From assembly GCA_002162075.1 (NCBI GenBank), contig CP021423.1, forward strand, positions 1,426,001-1,490,000: DNA of 64,000 nt. The letters are read 5' to 3'. The position numbers and the translations under genes are program-made. Positions 57,958 to 64,000 of the stretch are shown here, in pieces (positions within the stretch are counted from its first letter, which is position 1; the number at the start of each line of letters is the position of its first letter). A model generated the notes under the pieces. It did no database searches, was not told the DNA's origin, and saw nothing but the letters and a program-made list of their open reading frames with translations. The DNA comes from Armatimonadetes bacterium Uphvl-Ar1 (lineage in GTDB: Bacteria; Armatimonadota; Fimbriimonadia; Fimbriimonadales; Fimbriimonadaceae).

Positions 57958-59355
57958 CTAGCGCCCCGGAATCCCCGGCTCCGTCAACAACGCCGGATCA
58001 AGCGCCTTCCGCAAAGTCTCCTCATCCAGCAAACCCTCTTCCCGAACCACTTCCGGAATCGACTTCCCACTGGCCAAAGACTTCTTCACCACATCCGCCG
58101 CAACCTTGTAACCCACAAAGGCATTCAAAGCCGTTGCGAGACTAGGCGAAGTCTCCGCATAATGAGCACACCGATCCGCATTCGCGGTAATCCCCACAAT
58201 GCAGTTATCAACGTAAGTCTCAATGGAATTCGTCAAAATCTGCAAGCTGAACTGCGCCGAAAACGCCATACTCGGCATCATCACGTTCAGCTCCAATTGA
58301 CCCGCCTGAACGCAATAGTCAAGCGATTGACACTGCCCCAAAACCTGGAATAGAACAAGGTTCATGTTCTCCGCCATGCTCGGATTCACCTTCCCCGGCA
58401 TGATCGAACTGCCCGGTTGAACTGCCGGCAAAGTAATCTCCGCCAATCCCGTCAACGGACCCGAACACATCAACCGCAAGTCGTTCGTAATCCTGGTCAG
58501 TTCCAAGCAGAACACCCGCAGTCCACTCGCCAGGCCCGCCATGCAAAGCTGACTCTGCATCGCCTCCCGCATATCGTCACTCGCCCGGAACGGCAAGCCC
58601 GTGTACTCGCCCAAAAGCTCAACTACTCGGAAACGATAATCCGGATGAGTATTCAACCCCGTGCCCGCTGCCGAACCCCCAATCCCCAATTCTTCCAACT
58701 CATTCGCTGCGAGTTCCAGCCATTTTCGCGACCGCTTGATCGCCACCGCATAAGCTGTAAATTCTTGCCCCAACCGGATCGGAACCGCATCCTGCAAGTG
58801 CGTCCGCCCGCTCTTCAAAATCGAATCAAACTCAACGCCCTTATCCGCCAAAGCCTTCTCAAGCCGATCAATCTGTTCAAACAACGGCTCCATCATCAGC
58901 CGTGCCATCACCCGCATCGCCGTCGGGAACGTATCATTCGTGCTCTGACCATAGTTCACATGATCATTGCTCCCCACCAGCTTGTAATCCCCCTTGTTCC
59001 CCCCAAGAATCTCTTCCGCCCGATTCGCCAAGACCTCGTTACAGTTCATATTGAAACTGGTGCCTGCCCCCATGTGGAACACATCGACCGGAAACTGATC
59101 CCGCAACTTCCCGCCCAAAATCTCATCCGCCGCTTGCGCAATCGCGTCCGCTTGCGCCTTTTCGAGCAATTCCAGTTCCCCGTTTGCCACCGCACACGCC
59201 TTTTTCAGCATGATATACGCATCAATCATCGTCGGGTGCTCCGTCAACCCACTAATCTGGAATAGCCCCCGGCTCCGCTCCGCCTGACTCCCCCAATATG
59301 CATCGGACGGCACATGAACATCACCCAAACTGTCTTTTTCGATCCGCGTGGACAT
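57958..59355 (-). CDS. Aspartase/fumarase-family lyase, probably aspartate ammonia-lyase
   Basis: 465 residues. The superfamily signature GSSIMPGKVNPSMAEN and HMGAGTSFNMNCNEV, GSNDHVNYGQSTNDTFPT are intact. QSTND and VNP-X-MAE are features more common in aspartases (class II fumarases usually read QSSND and VNPTQCE), so aspartate ammonia-lyase is preferred, but a class II fumarase cannot be excluded. TAGACT six bases before ATG 59355. It is divergent from the HAD hydrolase at 59413. Confidence 0.88.
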   Translation of the reverse strand: MSTRIEKDSLGDVHVPSDAYWGSQAERSRGLFQISGLTEHPTMIDAYIMLKKACAVANGELELLEKAQADAIAQAADEILGGKLRDQFPVDVFHMGAGTSFNMNCNEVLANRAEEILGGNKGDYKLVGSNDHVNYGQSTNDTFPTAMRVMARLMMEPLFEQIDRLEKALADKGVEFDSILKSGRTHLQDAVPIRLGQEFTAYAVAIKRSRKWLELAANELEELGIGGSAAGTGLNTHPDYRFRVVELLGEYTGLPFRASDDMREAMQSQLCMAGLASGLRVFCLELTRITNDLRLMCSGPLTGLAEITLPAVQPGSSIMPGKVNPSMAENMNLVLFQVLGQCQSLDYCVQAGQLELNVMMPSMAFSAQFSLQILTNSIETYVDNCIVGITANADRCAHYAETSPSLATALNAFVGYKVAADVVKKSLASGKSIPEVVREEGLLDEETLRKALDPALLTEPGIPGR

Positions 59356-59412
59356 GCCGCTAGTCTACTGAACTCACAGCGACGTCCTCTGATACCTGCC
59401 ATACTAAATCCA
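59356..59412. promoter_or_regulatory. Divergent leaderless promoters
   Basis: On the minus strand TAGACT (59362-59367) plus six bases and ATG 59355; on the plus strand CATACT (59400-59405), seven bases and ATG 59413. The two start codons are only 57 bases apart, with nothing but the two promoters between them. Confidence 0.6.
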
Positions 59413-60177
59413 ATGCTCGTCCCCCAATTCGCCGACGTCAAAGCCATCTATTTCGACCTCGACGACACCCTCTGCACCTACTGGGACGCCGCCAAAGCCG
59501 GACTCCGAAAAGCATTCGAAGACCACCCCGAACACGGACAAACCCCCGAACGGCTCCTCCAAGAATGGGCCATCGCCTTCACCGGATTCGTCGAAACCAT
59601 TGGCAAAACCCACTGGTACGACAAATACTGCGAGTCCGGCGAAATCACCCGCGTCGAACTCATGCGCCGGATGCTCGAGCGCGTCAATATCTTCGATGAC
59701 GAACTCGCCTATCGCATTTCTCACACTTATCACGTCGAACGCCAAGCCGCGCTCGAACTCTTCCCCGAAGCCCTCGAAGTCATCCAGCAACTCAGCAGCG
59801 TCTACACCCTCGGCCTCATCACAAACGGCCCCGCCGACATCCAACGCCAAGAAATCCAAAAACTCAACATCGGCAACTACTTCCCTCACATTTTCATCGA
59901 AGGCGAACACAAAATCGGTAAACCAGATGAACGCATTTTCCGCATGGCCGAAGCCGCCGTTTCTCTCCCCCCAGAAAACCTCCTGTTCGTCGGCAACTCC
60001 TACAAGCACGATATCAAACCCGCCCAAACCTACGGCTGGCAGACCGCCTGGATCCGCCGCGACTCCGATGTCGCCCCCTCTTCACGCACCGGCAAACCCG
60101 AAGAACTCCCCGAAGGCGCAACTCCCCCTGACTTGACAATCTTCAACCTCCAAGAACTTCTTTCAGAATCCGTCTAA
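59413..60177 (+). CDS. HAD-family hydrolase (class IA)
   Basis: 254 residues from ATG 59413. Motif I FDLDDTLC (nucleophile and acid/base Asp), motif II TLGLITNGPADIQ, motif III lysine in HKIGKPDERIF, and motif IV NSYKHDIKPA, so catalytically complete. The cap of about 75 residues puts it among phosphatases of small sugars or nucleotides; substrate unknown. The frame from 59314 overlaps the divergent gene and is rejected. Confidence 0.85.
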   Translation: MLVPQFADVKAIYFDLDDTLCTYWDAAKAGLRKAFEDHPEHGQTPERLLQEWAIAFTGFVETIGKTHWYDKYCESGEITRVELMRRMLERVNIFDDELAYRISHTYHVERQAALELFPEALEVIQQLSSVYTLGLITNGPADIQRQEIQKLNIGNYFPHIFIEGEHKIGKPDERIFRMAEAAVSLPPENLLFVGNSYKHDIKPAQTYGWQTAWIRRDSDVAPSSRTGKPEELPEGATPPDLTIFNLQELLSESV

Positions 60178-60198
60178 ATCGGAATACAATACATAAAT

Positions 60199-60414
60199 AT
60201 GAAATTCACCGCTCTCATCCGGCAAGAAGGAAAATTGTTTAGCTCACTTTGTCTTGAGCTCGATGTTGCAAGCACAGGTGCAACAGCCGAAGAAGCTAAG
60301 TCAAATTTGATCGAAGCAATCGAGCTCTATCTTGAAGAGGCGACCGAAGAAGAGGTGACAACCCGATATCAACCCTACAGTCTGGTCGCACCATTAGAGG
60401 TCAAAGTTGGGTAG
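60199..60414 (+). CDS. hicB: HicB-like antitoxin
   Basis: 71 residues, the short UPF0150/HicB type (MKFTALIRQEGKLFSSLCLELDVASTGATAEEAKSNLIEAIELYLEE). Partner of the next gene; neutralises the toxin by direct binding. TACAAT lies eight bases upstream of ATG 60199. No DNA-binding domain is visible at the C-terminus, so autoregulation may depend on the complex. Confidence 0.85.
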   Translation: MKFTALIRQEGKLFSSLCLELDVASTGATAEEAKSNLIEAIELYLEEATEEEVTTRYQPYSLVAPLEVKVG

Positions 60415-60628
60415 GGTCGGCCCTCTCTCTTCAAAAGAAATTGAACTGATCCTAACATCCAAAGGATTCTCACTTGCCCGACAGAAAGGTAGCCATCGGG
60501 TTTTTCGAAACAACAACGGAAACATTGTCGTCGTTCCCCAATCCAAATCCATTCCACCCGGAACTATTGCATCAATAATTCGCCAATCAAATCTCCCCCG
60601 CTCCCTCTTTGAATCACCCCAACCCTAA
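60407..60628 (+). CDS. hicA: HicA-like mRNA interferase toxin
   Basis: 73 residues, with the double-stranded RNA-binding-like fold and catalytic His30 in KGSHRVFRNNNGN, followed by PQSKSIPPGTIASIIRQSNL, the usual HicA signature. It overlaps the antitoxin gene by eight bases in another frame (order hicB-hicA), typical of the pair. Cleaves mRNA independently of ribosomes in known members. Confidence 0.87.
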   Translation: MGRVGPLSSKEIELILTSKGFSLARQKGSHRVFRNNNGNIVVVPQSKSIPPGTIASIIRQSNLPRSLFESPQP

Positions 60629-60692
60629 ATAACCCTCGCAAATCTACCAATACTCCCCAATAGGCGACAACTACGCCTCCAGCAAAAGCGCG

Positions 60693-62795
60693 ATGGGCAT
60701 CCTCACAAAACTTCTCAAGAACACCGACCTCGTTCTCGGGATGGGCATGATCCTCATTGTCGCAATGCTCATCCTTCCCCTTCCGGAATTCGTGCTTGAC
60801 CTTGGCCTTGTCATCGCCATGGCCTCCAGCGTCATCATCATGTTGACCGCAGTCAACGTAAAAGAACCCCTCCACTTCTCCGTCTTCCCATCGCTCCTTG
60901 TCATCACCACCCTCCTCCGCGTCGCGCTCTCAATCGCCGCTACAAAGCTCATCCTCGGAACCGGATCCGCAGGACACGTCATCCAAACGTTCGGCGAATT
61001 CGTTCTCGGCGGAAACTTCGTCGTCGGATTCATCAGCTTCATCATCCTGATGATCGTCCAATTCGTCGTCATCACCCAAGGTTCAACTCGCGTTTCCGAA
61101 GTTGTCGCCCGGTTCACCCTCGATGCTATGCCCGGGAAACAAATGGCCATCGACGCCGACCTCGCATCCGGACTCATAGACGAAGATCAAGCCCGCAAAC
61201 GCCGAAAAGAAGTCAAAGGCGAAGCCGACTTCTACGGGGCCATGGATGGAGCTTCCAAATTCGTCAAAGGCGATGCCATCGCCAGCCTCCTCATCATCAT
61301 CGTCAACATCATTGGCGGATTTATCCTCGGCTTCACCCGGGGAGAAGGTGACGTCACCACGATTCTCGCAACATACGCCATGCTCAGCGTCGGTGAAGGC
61401 ATGGTCAGCCAAATCCCTGCCCTCCTCATCAGTTCCTCCGCCGGCCTCCTCGTCACCCGCAACGGACAAGAAACCGGCATGGCCGGAACCATGTTTGGAC
61501 AGCTTCTGAATCAACCCCGAGTTCTCACCACTGCCGGTGTCGCAATGGCTGCATTCGCCTTCATTCCCGGATTCCCCACCCTCATATTCCTCGGCATCGG
61601 TGCTGCGCTCGTCGGAATCAGCCGACTCAGCACCCAAAACGACTCGATCCGCCGCCTCATTTCTGGCGAGCCTGAACTCATTCCTGTCACCGAAGCTCCC
61701 TCCGAACCGGAACTCCCGACTGGCCCCGAGCAAGTGATGGCCCTGGTCGGAGTTGACCCCATCGAAATCGAAATCGGCTATTCCCTTACCAAACTCGCCG
61801 ACGTCCGCGCTGGCGGAGATCTCAGCGAACGTGTTGGCGCAACTCGCCGCCAAATCGCCACGGAACTCGGCTATGTCATGCCCTCCGTTCGCATCCGCGA
61901 CAATGCGGTCCTCAAACCCAACGAATACGTCATCAAAGTCCGCGGCGAGACCATCGCCACCGCCACCGCATTCCCCAACGAATACCTCGCCATCGATTCC
62001 GGAACCGTCATCCAACCCATCGCCGGAACCCCCACCAACGAACCAGTTTTCAACCTCCCCGCTCTCTGGATCGAGCCTGGTCAACGCGAAATGGCCGAAC
62101 GAAACGGCTATACCGTTGTCGAACCCGCCGCCATGATGACCACCCACCTCACCGAAGTCATCAAAACCCACGCTGCCGAGCTTCTCTCTCGTCAAGAAAC
62201 CGCTAAGCTCATCGACAACACCAAAGCTCTCAACTCTGCCGTCGTTGCCGAACTTGAACCCGCCGGAATCAGCACCGGGGATGTCCAAAAAGTGCTTCAG
62301 CATCTCCTCCGCGAGCGAGTCCCCGTTCGCGATATGGTTACCATTTTGGAAACAATGGCCGACTTCGCCGGACGCATCAAAGACATGGAACAAATGGGCG
62401 AACTTGTCCGTGCTGCAATTTCCCGAACCATCACCCGCCAATTCGCCGATGACGCCAACGCAATCCACTGCCTGACCCTAGAACCACCACTCGAACATGC
62501 AATTACTGATTCAATCCAGCACACAGCCGGCGGAGTCATGCTTGCCCTCGAACCAAAAATTGCCTCTCAACTCGTCCAAGATATCCACGGAGCAACCGAT
62601 CAAGCCAACGCCTCCGGCGTCCAACCCGTTTTGATCTGCTCAACCCAAGCCCGCCTTCCCCTCCGCAAACATCTCGAACGGAACGGCATCCAAATCCCCG
62701 TCATGGCCTATAACGAAGTCTCTGCAAACACCGAAGTCAACTTTGTTGGCCAAATCGGCCTTGAAACCGACCTCACCCACTCATCTGCTGCGTAA
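60693..62795 (+). CDS. flhA: Flagellar biosynthesis protein FlhA
   Basis: 700 residues, full length. Eight membrane helices in the N-terminal half with the FHIPEP region (KGEADFYGAMDGASKFVKGDA), then a long cytoplasmic domain that docks export chaperones (ALVGVDPIEIEIGYSL...). A type III export gate for flagella; the injectisome homologues (SctV) are excluded by the FlhA-type signature only with moderate certainty. No other flagellar gene is adjacent; the flanks are hicBA and repeats. Confidence 0.92.
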   Translation: MGILTKLLKNTDLVLGMGMILIVAMLILPLPEFVLDLGLVIAMASSVIIMLTAVNVKEPLHFSVFPSLLVITTLLRVALSIAATKLILGTGSAGHVIQTFGEFVLGGNFVVGFISFIILMIVQFVVITQGSTRVSEVVARFTLDAMPGKQMAIDADLASGLIDEDQARKRRKEVKGEADFYGAMDGASKFVKGDAIASLLIIIVNIIGGFILGFTRGEGDVTTILATYAMLSVGEGMVSQIPALLISSSAGLLVTRNGQETGMAGTMFGQLLNQPRVLTTAGVAMAAFAFIPGFPTLIFLGIGAALVGISRLSTQNDSIRRLISGEPELIPVTEAPSEPELPTGPEQVMALVGVDPIEIEIGYSLTKLADVRAGGDLSERVGATRRQIATELGYVMPSVRIRDNAVLKPNEYVIKVRGETIATATAFPNEYLAIDSGTVIQPIAGTPTNEPVFNLPALWIEPGQREMAERNGYTVVEPAAMMTTHLTEVIKTHAAELLSRQETAKLIDNTKALNSAVVAELEPAGISTGDVQKVLQHLLRERVPVRDMVTILETMADFAGRIKDMEQMGELVRAAISRTITRQFADDANAIHCLTLEPPLEHAITDSIQHTAGGVMLALEPKIASQLVQDIHGATDQANASGVQPVLICSTQARLPLRKHLERNGIQIPVMAYNEVSANTEVNFVGQIGLETDLTHSSAA

Positions 62796-63528
62796 CTCTC
62801 CTTAGCCCACGTAACGCAAGTGGCAATGGCGTCTCAAGTACATCATTAATCGTATTCCCCGCGCAGGCGGGGACCCAGTCCAAGAAAAATGCCGCAGGCT
62901 CCCTACGTTGCCATTCCGGGCGTGACCAGCAATCCCAAAGGCAAGCACTTGGGTGGCACTGGTGAAACCAGTGAACAGCACGCGAGTTCGTCATTCCGTA
63001 CGTGACCCGGATTCATGCAGAGAATTGTTTTCGTTCCCCCTCCCCCTTTGGGGGAGGACTTTGGAGGGGGCTATAAAAGGCTCAAGCTCATGAATGGCTC
63101 CCGAGTCGCCATTCCGAGCGCGACCCGGAATCTCAGCCTCTAAATCACTATCGCTAATTCTCTACCCTGATGGGAAGTGGAAAAGGTGGGGCGGTAAAAG
63201 ATAAAGTAATTCGTTTACTCCCTCCCCTGATGGGGAGGGGAAGGGGTGGGGAGACATGCCTAACCCCAGAAACTCATGATCTTCCAAGGAAACGACAGCC
63301 TGCCCCGGGCGTGACCCGGAATCTCAAAAGTAAAACAAAACAGGAATTCCCGCACAAAAAAGCACCCGAGGCTCTCACACCTCGGTCAAAGTTCTGAACT
63401 CTCGATCAGCAACCCCTTGGATCATCAATCTCCCCCAACCGACCAACCCCACCATAACAAACCCGTCACAAAATCCCGCTCCCCTCTCCAGATTTCCCAA
63501 ATCCACCGACAATTAATCTCAGAAAGTC
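62796..63528. repeat. Second block of interspersed palindromic repeats
   Basis: 733 bases without a supported gene. Holds CCGCGCAGGCGGGGACCCAGTCC near 62858 type units, GTCATTCCGTACGTGACCC (from 62990), GCCATTCCGAGCGCGACCC (from 63099), GGGTGGCACTGG...CCAGTG (62951), three CCCTCCCC...GGGGAGGG palindromes (63036-63071, 63160-63192, 63218-63252), CCTGCCCCGGGCGTGACCC (63300). A short CCGAGG/CCTCGG hairpin lies near 63366-63385. Confidence 0.75.
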
Positions 63529-63837
63529 ATGAATCAGTTGCTCGATTGTCCAGTTCTGGGATTAGAAGATACCTTCCCCCAAAATCTCTACATCGTCCGA
63601 CACAACCCCACTAACAAATACGGGTGCTATTGCTACGACGGAACCCATGGCCTCGCATGTTTCAGCACCGAACAAGGTGCCCTCTCCTTCGCCGCATGGA
63701 TCAACATGCCCGGAATGTCCAGCGAAGAAGTCAGCTTCGACGAAGCCCGAGAAGTCGCCAAAGATCGGCCCATGCCAATCACTTCACTGATGCTTCTCGA
63801 CAACATGGAAGACCCCCTCATCCATTTCGTCCGCTAA
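63529..63837 (+). CDS. Small hypothetical protein
   Basis: 102 residues: soluble, with VRHNPTNKYGCYCYDGTHGLACFSTEQGALSFAAW, which looks like a small beta-alpha domain for a ligand or partner. No domain recognised. Ends before a terminator at 63862. Weak ribosome site (CAGAAAG). Confidence 0.6.
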   Translation: MNQLLDCPVLGLEDTFPQNLYIVRHNPTNKYGCYCYDGTHGLACFSTEQGALSFAAWINMPGMSSEEVSFDEAREVAKDRPMPITSLMLLDNMEDPLIHFVR

Positions 63838-63861
63838 CCCCCACAATCGAATCTTTCACGG

Positions 63862-63890
63862 AAACTCCCGATCAAAGGGAGTTTTTCTAC
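63862..63890 (+). terminator. Intrinsic terminator
   Basis: AAACTCCC (63862-63869) and GGGAGTTT (63877-63884), followed by TTCTACTTTT. Ends the small hypothetical gene. Confidence 0.8.
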
Positions 63891-63943
63891 TTTTAACCCT
63901 CGTAATTTCCATAAAACGGAACCAAAACCACCCCCAAGCATTG

Positions 63944-63955
63944 TAAAGTATCAAC
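63944..63955 (+). promoter_or_regulatory. -10 box (TAAAGT) for the last gene
   Basis: TAAAGT (63944-63949), six bases, ATG 63956; leaderless type. Confidence 0.5.
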
Positions 63956-64000
63956 ATGAAGAAGTTCATTCTTCCGCTCCTTGCCGTGTTCGCCGCATCC
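63956..64000 (+). CDS. Start of an exported protein, cut by the window end
   Basis: Fifteen codons (MKKFILPLLAVFAAS), the start of a signal peptide; the rest lies outside. Start supported by TAAAGT six bases upstream. Confidence 0.55.
   Translation, partial: MKKFILPLLAVFAAS

Noticed and set aside
61083-62468. 461-codon minus-strand frame inside flhA
   Set aside because: Shadow frame in a gene whose other strand is full-length FlhA; composition is Asp/Gly/Phe/Ser-rich.

Overview
The window looks like a chromosome segment of a moderately GC-rich, Gram-negative-type free-living heterotroph, most probably a member of the Armatimonadota (Fimbriimonadia-like). The pointers are two type II/IV pseudopilins whose leader continues into FPVFAQAK, two clear PEP-CTERM proteins, lipoproteins, a FlhA, and the many genes whose start codon sits 5-8 bases behind a TANNNT or CATAAT -10 box (leaderless mRNAs). 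The phylum assignment is inference; no rRNA is present. No CRISPR array, prophage or transposase is seen.

Layout. 0-2.3 kb: ribbon-helix-helix regulator, then ahcY behind a convincing S-adenosylhomocysteine (SAH) riboswitch with its own terminator. 2.4-9 kb: purF, a 2-oxoacid dehydrogenase E2, cydAB, a ring-cleavage-like dioxygenase. 9-17 kb: secreted and surface proteins (PEP-CTERM, pseudopilin, YceI, GH20 hexosaminidase), a DUF2779 nuclease and a two-gene insert flanked by a copy of the nuclease gene's 3' end. 17-24 kb: retropepsin/PDZ protein, YVTN-propeller phosphoesterase, OB-fold protein, apt, ferredoxin, PhoX. 24-29 kb: rpoZ with a very long acidic tail, dnaJ, prmA; then rdgB, ferredoxin and HD hydrolase. 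29-32 kb: repeats, hppD with a second decayed 3' end beside it, tRNA-Thr, PEP-CTERM. 32-33 kb: gene remnants and a possible microprotein. 33-52 kb: O-antigen ligase-like protein, sucC, PPK2, pseudopilin, S9 peptidase, an isolated nuoB-nuoI pair, GH29 fucosidase, membrane glycosyltransferase, and a sugar kinase/nucleotidyltransferase/glycosyltransferase cassette. 52-57 kb: guaA, queD, hpt, rho. 57-64 kb: two blocks of interspersed palindromic repeats around an aspartase/fumarase-family gene, a HAD hydrolase, hicBA and flhA; the last gene is cut by the window end.

The genes form several themes rather than one pathway: purine handling (purF, guaA, hpt, apt, rdgB), central and respiratory metabolism (E2, sucC, cydAB, nuoBI, fumarase/aspartase family), glycan breakdown and surface polysaccharide (GH20, GH29, ligase, kinase/nucleotidyltransferase/GT cassette), and secretion.

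Important caveat: eight genes (purF, cydB, the GH20, the S9 peptidase, the 42-43 kb secreted protein, the GH29, a glycosyltransferase and guaA) are broken at eleven places, each repaired by adding one base, in or beside a short G/C run. Several are housekeeping genes, so these are best read as sequencing indels rather than pseudogenes. I give the whole span of each and mark the break.
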